Shown in pieces: positions 28,901-38,690 of a DNA stretch of 64,000 nt. A program made the position numbers and the translations under genes. The notes beneath the pieces were generated by a model. The model was given only the letters and a program-made list of their open reading frames with translations. It searched no databases and had not been told where the DNA came from. Location: positions 9,741,664 through 9,805,663 of the forward strand of contig NC_133220.1 of the NCBI RefSeq assembly GCF_040436345.1, in the 5' to 3' direction. Source of the DNA: Pagrus major (Eukaryota > Chordata > Actinopteri > Spariformes > Sparidae). Position 1 is the stretch's first letter; each line of letters begins with the position of its first letter.

Positions 28901-31063
28901 GACTGTGGTTCATTCCAGTTCATATCTTTTTTATGGGCTAACCAAGGCGCTGACGAAGCTGGTGCTCACTGTCACATGTCCGGCCAACATCACACCATGA
29001 AGAGTCTGTAAAATACGCATCCAGTTGTAAATATGCAAAAAACTCAGCCGCTATAATTTTGCCGGCTGACTCATGATGAAACTAGACGGGGAAAATTACA
29101 CAAGGGAGAAGAAAAACACTGAGTCTGGAGACTTTTCCAAAGGCTTCAAGCTGTTAGGCTGACAGTTTGTGTGACAAACAAAAAGACCACAAACAATCCG
29201 CTTGTCAGCTGCAAAACATTTCTCCTAGTACCTAGGGAACAATCTCGGGTTATGGGTGTGCCTGTCACACCCCTCTGTCTTTTTGCATTCGACATACACT
29301 TCATTTCGCTCGTTGCTCAAACATCTACTGAATGACCTTTCTAGCAATTTACCAGCGTTTCAGCCAAACAGTCACTCTTTATTATACCCTCTACGGTCTG
29401 CTAACTGGCATCTTTTTGTTTTGACACCGCCTTGAAGCCAAAGGAAATACTGCCAATTCTTTAGTCACATATCCGTAAACAAAGGTTTGGGTGGGGTTGT
29501 TTTTTTCCTCTAACTTTCAGTAACAGTAGACAAAACAGTCACCGGATAATGATAATCTCCCTCCTGCCTCCTTCTCCTTCTGAGTACACCTGAACATGTG
29601 CATCGTGTCTCGTGTTGTCATGTGTGTCAGATTCAGTTTGTACAGAGTGTCTGATGATTTGTTGGGTTTGCTAGAGGCACTGTGATTTTTACTTGGTATA
29701 GACACAATGTGAACACTTGACTCATGTAAGTTTGTTTTGTTAGACTGATGTGGTGGAGGCGGCTCCTCGTTGGGGGAAGAACTCTAAGTTGGTGCTGGTG
29801 TCCCTGCTGCTGACTGGCCTGTTGCTGGCTGCACTGCTGGTGGCTGGTTATTACCTCAAGACCCACCGCAAGAACTCCAAAGGAGTCAGACTGGTGAGTA
29901 GAAAAAGAGGGAGGTGTGTCCCATTGTTAATATCTAATGAGCTGAAAAAAACAGCAATATCTTGTGCGTGTAAACATAATCATTGTTATCCTCTTATTTA
30001 TGCTACATTTAATGCACTCGTGAGGTTACCTATCAGACAAAGTGTACTGATGGAGAGCCTGGCTTCCTTAAAAAGAAATCTCACCTGGACCAACATCTTC
30101 TTCCCGCCCTGTGTTGCCCCCTCCATTGCGAGTAAAGAAATCCAACACGGGGTGGCAATGAAGCAACCGCCTTTACTGACTTAGCCTAAGATAATTTGGT
30201 TCCACGAGATCCAGTTCATGGAGGAAATCTTACCCTGCACTGTTTATTTGAAAGGAGAGCATATGGATTTGAGGTCAAACGTATGGTTATTATCCTGCGG
30301 TCAATTCCTCACTCAAGGGAGGACATGCTTGACTCACATGTCCCTTAACTGAAAGCAGCACTGAGTGCATTTTCTACTTCAACCTCTTGCCAGGGGGCTA
30401 CAGATGGTTCTAGTTTTTTTTTTTCTCTCAAGCTCATGACATCATTTTTTAAAAAGCGTTTACATATGGGGGCACGCCCATGTGATGGTTTCGATGGAGT
30501 AGATTGCCAAATTGCCTTTGTTTGCTCTCTTATTTATTAAATACGTTTCTGTCACAGGTGTCAAATATAATCCTCAAAGTTTTTGCCGACAGACACACCA
30601 AACTTTAACAAAGGCCTCACATTTTCAGCTAGAAGCAACAAGCACGTGTGCTTATTGTTAACCTCCTAACAGTAAAAACAATTATCGACGCCCTCCCGAG
30701 TGCACACACAGCTGAAACCCATAAACCTCATTAACCAAGAATGCATTTGTTTATTTTAGAACAACACCCACTTGTTTGCATGTCATATTTGAACAGTAAA
30801 ATTAAACTTGTTGGTGTTTGTTTCTTAACCCTGTGTGAGCTCTGATATCAGTGTTGTCTCTGCGTTTTTCTTAGGCCGAATCTTTCCAGGTGGATGAGGA
30901 GAACCAGGCCAATACCCTGGTTTCTGTGGCTCCCCTGCCCCAGGAGCCCCTCGACAAGCCCACCGTCAATGGCGAGTCTCCACCAGAAAACGGGACCAAC
31001 CCTGCCCCCACCACAAACGGACACTCTGCCACCCAGACCCCCGTGGCTGACACAGAGATGTGA
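13933..31063 (+). CDS. cd34: CD34 sialomucin-type membrane protein, 8 coding exons, 348 residues
   Basis: Exons: 13933-14017, 23932-24039, 24611-24858, 25956-26048, 28321-28441, 28721-28773, 29744-29893, 30875-31063. All junctions are GT-AG and phases agree throughout. Exon 1 is a signal peptide; cleavage is likely before QDEE in exon 2. Exons 2-3 are a Thr/Pro/Glu/Ala-rich stalk replacing the mammalian mucin domain. Exons 4-5 carry four cysteines (VVC, SNC, LCGEDC) of the globular domain. Exon 7 has the transmembrane helix LVLVSLLLTGLLLAALLVAG followed by YYLKTHRK. Exon 8 is the cytoplasmic tail, whose ENGT...NGHSAT...VADTEM closely matches the mammalian CD34 end (ENGT, NGHSA, VADTEL). Mammalian CD34 marks haematopoietic progenitors and endothelium and takes part in adhesion. 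Size and the 8-exon layout fit CD34, as does its place next to plxna2. Confidence 0.9.
16618..17075 (+). mobile_element. tRNA-derived SINE-like repeat, interrupted
   Basis: It begins GGGCGGCTGTGGCTCAGGAG, resembling a polymerase III A box (TGGCTCAGGAGGTAGAG). 'GGTTGGTGGTCAATC' follows at a B-box-like spacing. The tail 'aaagcactttg...ggtataaaagcggcatatgagtgcagtcca' at about 17020-17075 is the usual 3' end of this abundant fish repeat. About 200 bases in the middle do not fit and may be an insertion. Confidence 0.55.
17462..17496. repeat. (GGGTT)n pentanucleotide repeat
   Basis: Seven near-perfect GGGTT units in cd34 intron 1. Confidence 0.9.
25011..25330 (+). mobile_element. MITE-like repeat, family A (copy 1), in cd34 intron 3
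   Basis: It starts AAAGGTGTAATATGTAAGAA and contains 'gttagccgtgcagctaac', 'ggctagcgggttagcatgct' and 'agatatctctgcaaca'. The same ordered strings occur at 52095-52422 and, in reverse orientation, at 60940-61234. The right end is eroded, so that boundary is approximate. Confidence 0.6.
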
Positions 31064-31775
31064 ATCGTGACACCCCTGACCTCCTGTCCAACCCAACACC
31101 CATTGGGACACACCACCCAACAAGCCCCTCCGCTGCCTCAGAGACTGTCCACACACTGAGACAAACTCACAAGAACCCATTAAATACATTCAGCTTCCCC
31201 CTTCCCCTCTTCAACCTGCACCTCTCGGGACGACGACAACAACGATGAACTCTCACGACAATAATGACAATGCCTGTAATGTGAAAAGATTGGGATCACT
31301 GGCCTGTGCTGGTGTAAAGAGGAGCCAACAGTTCAATCAGCTGCCCTGACTTCTGTCTAGTTGTAACAATCAATATAAAATCACCAAATAATGCCAAATA
31401 TGTGCTGTTGATCCCAGACGAACAAGCAGAGAACGCTCGATTATTTCAATCCACAACTGTGGTGCAATGAAGCCAGGCAGTTGTGAGGAGACCATTTTTT
31501 GTACCTGTTGTAAAAAAGGACTGACGCTCACTGCTTGATTGTTTTTTTTTTCTTCTATGTGATTCAGGAAATGTTTTTCAAGCCTTTCTTCTTGCCTTAA
31601 GCTTGTTCGACCTATTGAGTGTGAGAAGGTCAGAAAAGAACCAAATGAAAGCGATCTATCAAGTTTGAATTGACTCAACGTTTGATATTTTCTTGCAGAT
31701 TGTTTCCAAAAATTGCTTGTTATTGTTGTAAAGACCAGTTGACACAGAATAAAGAATGTACAAAATAGTTAAAAG
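31064..31775 (+). other. cd34: cd34 3' UTR
   Basis: Sequence from the cd34 stop codon to just past AATAAA at 31748-31753. No further exon is seen. The tandem duplication containing the lectins begins about 150 bases beyond this point. Confidence 0.6.
31748..31753 (+). terminator. cd34: cd34 poly(A) signal
   Basis: AATAAA about 685 bases after the cd34 stop codon, in AT-rich sequence. Confidence 0.6.
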
Positions 31776-32466
31776 ATAGCTAGCAACAAGCATGCTCTTT
31801 GGTTTTACTGAGGAATGGAATAATGTGACCAAGCTATTCATAACATGGAAATGTCAGCTGTAAACTATTTGCCTCAGTGCTTTAGACAGACAACTTAACC
31901 TTGAGAACTACTGACTTTGGTCAAAATTTAACTGGGATCGGTTGCAAAGTACATTTCTGTTTTTGTGGTCGCCATGTGATTTTCATGGCGACATCAGTGT
32001 ACTGTTTTTTAATGCTAATTTTTCCTACTCTCAGTACTGTCTTTGGGAATGGTGACAGGCAGCAGCATTTTTAAATTCAGAGAACAATGAAGAACACAGA
32101 GTTTTTATGTTGCTGCTCTGGTAAACACAATCACTGCCATGAGATTCCTACACAACATAAAGCAGGTTCAGCATTCCCAAAACCGCCTTTATCTCCTTGT
32201 TGATATAAAACATTTTCTACATGAGTGGTACACATTTCTTAGCTTGTCTTTTAAACAACTGGCTGCTTTCGTAATGTGCTGCATGTGTAAATAAGCCTGC
32301 TTTCTCTGTCAGTAGTAACTGTGCTTGACTCATAAACTGTGATTGTTTACAATATCTCTGTGGGTTGTCTTTAGCTTACTTGCGTTGTGTTTACTTGATT
32401 TATGAACAGAAACATTTAAACATATACATAAAAAATCCTGCACACCAGCTCCAGTAAAATAACCTT

Positions 32467-32836
32467 TTTCATATTGTAAACTGCACAGCTGTACTCAGGA
32501 AAACAAGCAGCAGAACACACACAGACACACACACACAGTCTTGTACCCTCCTTTACATGATGCATTCCTTTGCCCCTTACCCTAACCTCAACCATCACAA
32601 CCCTAACCCTTACCATAACCCCAATTCTAACCTGACATGTTAAATTAAGTCTTAACGTTCAATTTGCCTTTTGAAGTTATGAAGACAGGCCTGGTCTGGA
32701 TGGTACAGCGACGTGCAGGATTGTAAATATATACAGTTCTACTGCATATCCCAAACCTATGACATCTTTAAGTTGACCAAGATACTTAATATCTGTTGTC
32801 CACCATCTAAATATAGAGCTGTGAAGTACAGTACAG
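32467..32836. other. Segment present only in duplication unit 1
   Basis: Unit 1 reads 'gtaaaataacctttttc' then this segment then 'gaccagttaaaatatg', whereas unit 2 joins the two flanks directly at about 34770-34785. The segment includes a short CA run (about 32517-32538) and CCCTAA-like repeats (about 32577-32630), a combination common in fish interspersed repeats. It is either an insertion in unit 1 or a loss from unit 2. Confidence 0.6.
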
Positions 32837-33092
32837 ATGACCAGTTAAAATATGTCTGTGGCTGTTTTAAATAAGATTATGTGGAAAATGGCATTTTATG
32901 CGATTTGGAGGCCCCCACAGTTTTTGAGTGTGACACCACTGTGGTAAATACAAATAATGTCTCAGCTGTCTGAGACGTTGCTGATCTGATATTTCCCCCT
33001 TAGTTATTTGTAAACATTTGAATGTCCTTAATTTGTGTATTTATATCTTTGTTTATCTTGTGTATTTCCATAAAAGCCAAGCATGCACTGTG

Positions 33093-33126
33093 ATTGGGTG
33101 CTCGCTGCCCCTTCAGGTGTATAAGA
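33093..33126 (+). promoter_or_regulatory. Lectin 1 core promoter (inverted CCAAT box and TATA-like box)
   Basis: ATTGG (inverted CCAAT) at 33093-33097 and TATAAGA at 33120-33126, about 60 bases before the lectin 1 start codon. The same two boxes with the same spacing precede lectin 2, so both copies kept a core promoter. Confidence 0.5.
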
Positions 33127-33184
33127 CCCATGACAGGATAAGATGAGATAATTCCACAGAGGGGAACATCTATAGCGACACAAT

Positions 33185-33913
33185 ATGAAGAGAAGTGCTC
33201 TCAACTTTCTGATTCTCACAAGTCTCTTTGAGGCCGCTCTCTGTGCCATTTTTGGAGTCGATCATTTTGTCCAGAAAACAATGACATGGTCAGAGGCTCA
33301 AAAATACTGTAGAGACCACTTCACTGATCTGTCATCAATCAGCAACCAGGAGGAAGAGGACCGCCTCAAGAATGTTGTACTTTATTCACGTGGCTGGATT
33401 GGTCTCTACAAAGATGCCAGTGAAACGTGGAGGTGGTCAGGAGGGAGAAATGCATCGTTCTTCCACTGGTCAGACATCTATAACACAAATGAAGGCCGGT
33501 GTGTGGTACACTCACAATATGGCTTTCACAAAAGAAACTGTGACACCGAACTGAACTTCTACTGTTTTCAAAGCAGCCTGATTTTGGTGAAGGAAACCAA
33601 GACGTGGGAGGAGGCGCTGGAGCATTGTCACAACAAGCACATCAACCTGGCCAGTCTGATCATGGAGGCAGCTGTGGTTAAAACCCTGCAGACTAGCAGG
33701 GAAGCCCAGACGGACTATGTGTGGACCGGCCTGCGCTTCCTGGCTGATAACTGGTTGTGGATGAACGGGGATGAGATGAGATACCAAGCCTGGAGCCAAG
33801 GGAAGACGCCACAGTGCTCCAACAGGAGTCACCGCTGTGGGGCCCTCTCACTGAAGGGACAGCACTGGGTCAGCTGGGACTGTGCAGATAAACTCAACTT
33901 TGTCTGCTATTAA
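33185..33913 (+). CDS. Secreted protein with two C-type lectin-like domains (lectin 1), 242 residues
   Basis: A single uninterrupted frame. Residues 1-20 are a signal peptide (MKRSALNFLILTSLFEAALC). Domain 1 (about 22-131) has MTWSEAQKYC, the WIGL core motif, WRWSGG, GRC and NFYC. Domain 2 (about 132-242) has TWEEALEHC, VWTGLR, CGAL, WVSWDC and a terminal NFVCY. No transmembrane segment follows. Neither domain shows the EPN or QPD tripeptide plus WND of classical calcium-dependent sugar binding (domain 2 has QGKTPQ and WVSWD), so the ligand cannot be inferred. Possible N-glycans sit at NAS and NRS. The closest type I can name is the fish 'macrophage mannose receptor-like' / CLEC20A-like group of tandem-domain lectins; the orthology is unsure. 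It sits between cd34 and mir-29, with a 246-residue paralogue 2.6 kb downstream. Confidence 0.85.
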   Translation: MKRSALNFLILTSLFEAALCAIFGVDHFVQKTMTWSEAQKYCRDHFTDLSSISNQEEEDRLKNVVLYSRGWIGLYKDASETWRWSGGRNASFFHWSDIYNTNEGRCVVHSQYGFHKRNCDTELNFYCFQSSLILVKETKTWEEALEHCHNKHINLASLIMEAAVVKTLQTSREAQTDYVWTGLRFLADNWLWMNGDEMRYQAWSQGKTPQCSNRSHRCGALSLKGQHWVSWDCADKLNFVCY

Positions 33914-34906
33914 AACAGTCGAGTGCGTCTTGACTTGCATGATACACGTCCGTGTGGTGCGTGACAGATTATATCAAAGTACGTGAGCTATCTTTCCAAG
34001 ATAATAGAGAATATTCTTGTGTTATGTTGGTGTGCTAGATTTTGCCATTTTATCAGAAAAGTAGTTAAGATAGTTTATTGCAAATGTGAGGAAAAGATAA
34101 ATAATCGTCTCCCTAAGCTATTGGAAAACTATTTCAATAGTGATCCCCGCTTGAGCTGTTATTGATATAAGTCTTTACAAACACATTCAAAAGGTGCAAC
34201 TGCAACTGTGCAACTACTGACTTTGGTCAAAATTTAACTGGGATAGGTTGCAAAGTACATTTCTGTTTTTGTGGTCGCCATGTGATTTTCATGGCGACAT
34301 CAGTGTACTGTTTTTTAATGCTAATTGTTCCTACTCTCAGTACTGTCTTTGGGAATGGTGACAGGCAGCAGCATTTTTAAATTCAAAGAACAATGAAGAA
34401 CACAGAGTTTTTATGTTGCTGCTCTGGTAAACACAATCACTGCCATGAGATTCCTACACAACATAAAGCAGGTTCAGCATTCCCAAAACCGCCTTTATCT
34501 CCTTGTTGATATAAAACATTTTCTACATGAGTGGTACACATTTCTTAGCTTGTCTTTTAAACAACTGGCTGCTTTCATAATGTGCTGCATGTGTAAATAA
34601 GCCTGCTTTCTCTGTCAGTAGTAACTGTGCCTGACTCATAAACTGTGATTGTTGACAATATCTCTGTGGGTTGTCTTTAGCTTACTTGCGTTGTGTTTAC
34701 TTGATTTATGAACATAAACATTTAAACATATACATAAAATATCCTGCACAGAAGCTCCAGTAAAATAACCTTTTTTGTGACCAGTTAGAATATGTCAGAA
34801 TATGTCTGTGGCTATTTTAAAGTAACATTATGTAGAAAATGGCATTTTGTGCGATTTGGAGGGCCCCACAGTTTTTGAGTGCAACACCACTGTCGTAAAT
34901 ACAAAT

Positions 34907-35585
34907 AACATAATGTAGGTGCTAACTACAAGCAAAACTCATTACATCATACAATGTTATGGGTTGAAAGCACTTGTATCTTGAAGTAAACATGTATGTA
35001 ATGCTGTGATCCTACCCTCTCACTGAAGTTAGATAGTGCAGAAACAAGTGATGGGGGGCAGAGTGGTGATACCATTCACCCTATTACAAGACACTGTGCT
35101 ATCAACATGATTCTGAAGCTGTTATTTTAAGGTTAAAAAAAAGTTACATAATGTTGCTATCCTCTCCTATCTTTGATTTAATCTCCACCATAGGTGATGA
35201 CAAATTAAATGAGCTTGTTTTTAAAACCTTGATTGTCATTCCTCATGTTACATGAAACAAACATCACGGAAGATTTAAAGGTTAAAAGATTTGTACGTCA
35301 GACTATGTTTGTTTGTTTTGTTTTTAAATGGGTTTTTCCAGTCATTGTTTTCCTCTGACATGCAAATCAATACTATTCAGGCATAGCAGAACATAGCCTG
35401 CAGAAGTACAGCCTGTAGTTTGAATGTGCAAATCCAAAAACATTAGCATTATGTGCCTCGGTGAAGTCACTGGAGCGACGGTGATTTATGAGCTGCATGT
35501 ACAGTCGGAGACACTCCCAACAAGACACACATAATTTCAAGTTTTTGTTAATCTAAAAGAGCCTCATGCTTAAATGTTACATCAG
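34907..35585. other. Segment present only in duplication unit 2
   Basis: Unit 1 passes from 'gtaaatacaaataatgtct' to 'tgtctgagacgttgctgatc' with a short joint (about 32958). Unit 2 has some 680 bases of AT-rich sequence between the equivalent points. I see no gene and no clear terminal repeats in it. It is either an insertion in unit 2 or a deletion from unit 1. Confidence 0.6.
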
Positions 35586-35709
35586 ATGTCTGAGACGTTG
35601 CTGATCTGATCTACTTAGTCTTATTTGTAAACATTTGCATGTCCTCAATTTGTGTATGTATATCTTTGTATATCCTGTGTATTTCCATAAGAGCCAAGCA
35701 TGCACTGTG

Positions 35710-35743
35710 ATTGGGTGCTTGCTGCCCCTTCAGGTGTATAAGA
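35710..35743 (+). promoter_or_regulatory. Lectin 2 core promoter (inverted CCAAT box and TATA-like box)
   Basis: ATTGG at 35710-35714 and TATAAGA at 35737-35743. Sequence and spacing equal those upstream of lectin 1. The start codon is 59 bases downstream of the TATA-like box. Confidence 0.5.
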
Positions 35744-35801
35744 CCCATGACAGGATAAGATGAGATAATTCCACAGAGGGAAAAATCTACAGCGACACAA
35801 T

Positions 35802-36542
35802 ATGAAGAGAAGTGCTCTCAACTTTCTGATGCTCACAGGTCTCTTTGACATGGTTTTCTGTGGCAGGTATGGACACGATTCTGTTGTCAAGAAAACAATG
35901 ACATGGTCAGAGGCTCAAAAACACTGTAGAGAGCACTACACTGATCTGTCATCAATCAGCAGCCAGAAGGAAGAGAACCGCTTCAATAATCGTGACACCT
36001 TCGAAGGTACATTTGGCTGGATCGGTCTCTACGAAGATGCCAGTGAAACATGGAGGTGGTCAGGAGGGAGAAATGCATCGTTCTTCCACTGGTCAGACCA
36101 GCATCACAAATATGAAGAAGAAGGCCGGTGTGTGATACGTTCACCATCTGGCTTTCACAAAAGCAACTGTGACACCAAACTGTACTTCTACTGTTTTCGA
36201 AGCAGCCTGATTTTGGTGAAGGAAACCAAGACGTGGGAGGAGGCGCTGGAGCATTGTCACAACGAGCACATCAACCTGGCCAGTCTGATCAAGGAGGCAG
36301 CTGTGGTTAAAACCCTGCAGACTAGCAGGGAAGCCCAGACAGACTATGTGTGGACCGGCCTGCGCTTCCTGGCTGATAACTGGTTGTGGATGAACAGGGA
36401 TGAGATGAGCTACCAAGCCTGGAGCCAAGGGAAGACGCCACAGTGCTCCAACAGGAGTCACCGCTGTGGGGCCCTCTCACTGAAGGGACAGCACTGGGTC
36501 AGCTGGGACTGTGCAGATAAACTCAACTTTGTCTGCTATTAA
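35802..36542 (+). CDS. Secreted protein with two C-type lectin-like domains (lectin 2), 246 residues
   Basis: A single-exon paralogue of the 242-residue lectin upstream. Signal peptide at residues 1-20 (ends DMVFC). Domain 1 has MTWSEAQKHC, GWIGLY, WRWSGG, GRC and YFYC. Domain 2 has TWEEALEHC, VWTGLR, CGAL and WVSWDC and ends NFVCY. Compared with lectin 1, domain 2 differs at only 4 of about 111 residues (K to E, M to K, G to R, R to S). The signal peptide and domain 1 differ at about 40 positions, with two short insertions in the loop regions. Again there is no EPN, QPD or WND motif and no membrane anchor. The intact frame and promoter suggest a functional gene. Confidence 0.85.
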   Translation: MKRSALNFLMLTGLFDMVFCGRYGHDSVVKKTMTWSEAQKHCREHYTDLSSISSQKEENRFNNRDTFEGTFGWIGLYEDASETWRWSGGRNASFFHWSDQHHKYEEEGRCVIRSPSGFHKSNCDTKLYFYCFRSSLILVKETKTWEEALEHCHNEHINLASLIKEAAVVKTLQTSREAQTDYVWTGLRFLADNWLWMNRDEMSYQAWSQGKTPQCSNRSHRCGALSLKGQHWVSWDCADKLNFVCY

Positions 36543-37881
36543 AACACTCGAGTGTGTCTTGACTTGCATGATACACGTCCGTGTGGTGCGTGACAGATTA
36601 TATCAAAGTACGTGAGCTATCTTTCCAAGATAATAGAGAATATTCTTGTGTTATGATGGTGTGCTAGATTTTGCCATTTTATCAGAAAAGTAGTTAAGAT
36701 AGTTTATTGCAAATGTGAGGAAAAGATAAATAATCGTCTCCCTAAGCTATTGGAAAACTATTTCAATATTGATCCCCGCTTGAGCTGTTATTGATTTACG
36801 TCTTTTACAAACACATTCAAAAGGTGCAATGTGTAAGATATATATTTTAGTTTCGAGAGTATGTAACACTTTGTAACGTTTGTTGAGTTGTATACTTACA
36901 TTAGCCCAAATTTTCCAACAGTATGTCGTAAAGATAGTAAAACACCATTTAGTTTGTGTAATAGTATTGAAAAGGTGAAAATCAGAACATGTTTGGCCAT
37001 ATTGACAGCTTCAGTTATGCAAAAGCTAATGTACAAGACCGGCTGTACAAGGTTTCGGTTATGGGTGTTTGGTGAGCATCAAACAAGACGAAGTCAACAA
37101 CACAACTGTTGGGTGTGTCGTCTTTCTAAATATGTACTTTCACAGTCTTACACTTGATTAGTTTTTAGGTTGAAAATGATCTTTTAATTGACAAATGTGT
37201 GTGTAATTCATAGCACAATTCAACTGGGTTTTTAAAAAAATATATATTTTCTACTCTACCATACATATTTTTCCTGAAATAAGGTCCCATGGTGGTCCAC
37301 AGACCGGGGAAGGACCTCGCCTCTCTAAAGTGAGCAGCGGTTGGTGGTTGCTGGTGATATGCTGCCCCCTATGTTGTGATTTCAATTCATGTGTTGCTCC
37401 ATCTTATGCCTCTTACTGGTGAATTATTCAATATAAAAAAAAATCTTTCAATTGAAACATTAATGAAAGCTATCTTGTGTCATTTTACTTTAAGCTGTAA
37501 TGAGTAAAAGGGACTATCTAGATTACCAATACTAAAGATCTACTCACTTGTTCACTGATTTACTGATATGACTGCTAATTATTTAGTATTATACAAGAGC
37601 AATCTAACAATCACGTAATGTTGTTATTAAAATAGAAAATTGCTGCTGTTAAATCAGTATCTTATCAACAGGACAACAACAAATAATTGCTGCTGCTGTC
37701 GTTGTTGTTGCAGTTACAGTTACAGGCAGTAATGGTTCAGAGTGTTTTGGGACAACAAGGCCTCACTGACCTCTGGACTCCTAATGGCCGAGAGGATTCA
37801 GTCACACACCACATGGCCACAAGGTCACCTGTCATTCTTGATACTCTGGAGAGGGAGTATGCGTGTGTGAAAAGCCTGACC

Positions 37882-37908
<27 letters not shown>
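37882..37908. repeat. (TG)n microsatellite
   Basis: TG dinucleotide run of about 13 units. Confidence 0.9.
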
Positions 37909-37915
<7 letters not shown>

Positions 37916-38590
37916 AGTTGATGTGTCCACAGCAAATTAACCACTGCTGTCATTCTAGCAGATGTGACCTTTTTCTACCCTTGTTGTTACAGTCTGGCAG
38001 CCTATACATGCCTGCTGTAACGGTTCACTGACCAAGCCCACCGAACTAGAGGCTACCACCATCTACAACTGCGGTAAAGCTGAGTCGGTGCAGAGGTCAG
38101 AGTGGTGTTTGCTGATAGCAGCTCGGCCATCACTCTGAGCAAGGCGGTATCATTCCATCGCTGAAGATTATTCTTACAACGACAAATATCTCAACCTGTG
38201 TGTTTCCACATCAGATCTGTCTTTCGTTACGCAATCAGGGCTACAGCTTACAGTCTCCACGTGTCGCTATGCCTCTTTCATATTCAATTCATTTTACATA
38301 CACACATTTTTGGTGCTATTTGCGGTTTAGTGCCTGCTTCAGAGTCGACAATAATACCGCCAACCCTATGATTAATGACAAACCCTACCGCCTGAGATAC
38401 TACCTCAAACTTGACATGACATGGAAATGATCAGAAACAGATTTCATACAAAAAAGAAAAAAGCCAGGCAGCCTTATCTATAAGCAGTGACGATGGCAAT
38501 AGATTACTTTTTTGCTTCAACTTATCATTCTGTAAAATATATTATTATACAATATAAAAAATGTATTTCCCTCTCTAGTACAAAGTCCAG

Positions 38591-38690
38591 ACCAGGGCTG
38601 ACCAAAGTGCGGCCAGGGGGACAAAGTCGGCCCGCCATAAGGTCTAATTTGGCCCACAAATAAACAAATAAATAAATAAATAAATAATAC
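38591..38690. mobile_element. hAT-type repeat fragment with adjoining (AAAT)n
   Basis: 'ccagggctgaccaaagtgcg', 'gccaggggg', 'tcggcccgcc' and 'tttggcccac' are characteristic of a family of non-autonomous hAT elements common in vertebrates. AAAT units follow. Confidence 0.45.

Larger units (their letters stand above)
31906..34195 (+). repeat. Tandem duplication unit 1 (contains lectin gene 1)
   Basis: The sequence from 'aactactgactttggtcaaa' at 31906 recurs at 34212 and stays near-identical for about 560 bases. The lectin gene and its 3' flank recur as well, ending near 'acacattcaaaaggtgcaa'. Unit 1 therefore runs from just after the cd34 poly(A) site to about 34195. It contains a 370-base segment (32467-32836) absent from unit 2. 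Confidence 0.85.
34212..36828 (+). repeat. Tandem duplication unit 2 (contains lectin gene 2)
   Basis: This is the second copy of the 31906-34195 unit. Its start is a direct copy of the sequence just downstream of cd34, so the junction at about 34196-34212 is internal to the duplication. It carries about 680 bases (34907-35585) not found in unit 1 and lacks the 370-base segment of unit 1. Together these account for the 311-base shift between start-of-unit offset (2306) and start-codon offset (2617). Confidence 0.85.

Noticed and set aside
29750..30184. A 144-codon frame extending beyond cd34 exon 7
   Set aside because: The frame reads through a good donor (GTGAGT at 29894) into intron. The true exon ends at 29893 and joins exon 8 in phase.
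32577..32640. CCCTAA-like repeats suggesting an interstitial telomere
   Set aside because: Only a few imperfect units, next to a CA run. This matches a common fish interspersed repeat more than a telomeric array.
33512..33832. 106-codon minus-strand frames antisense to both lectins
   Set aside because: They are shadows of the conserved second lectin domain and appear in both copies only because that domain is duplicated.
37690..38430. Region with short open frames and apparent splice-like signals, thought of as a third decayed lectin
   Set aside because: None of the lectin landmarks (WIGL, WRWSGG, paired cysteines) is found in any frame and the similarity to the lectin units stops at about 36828.
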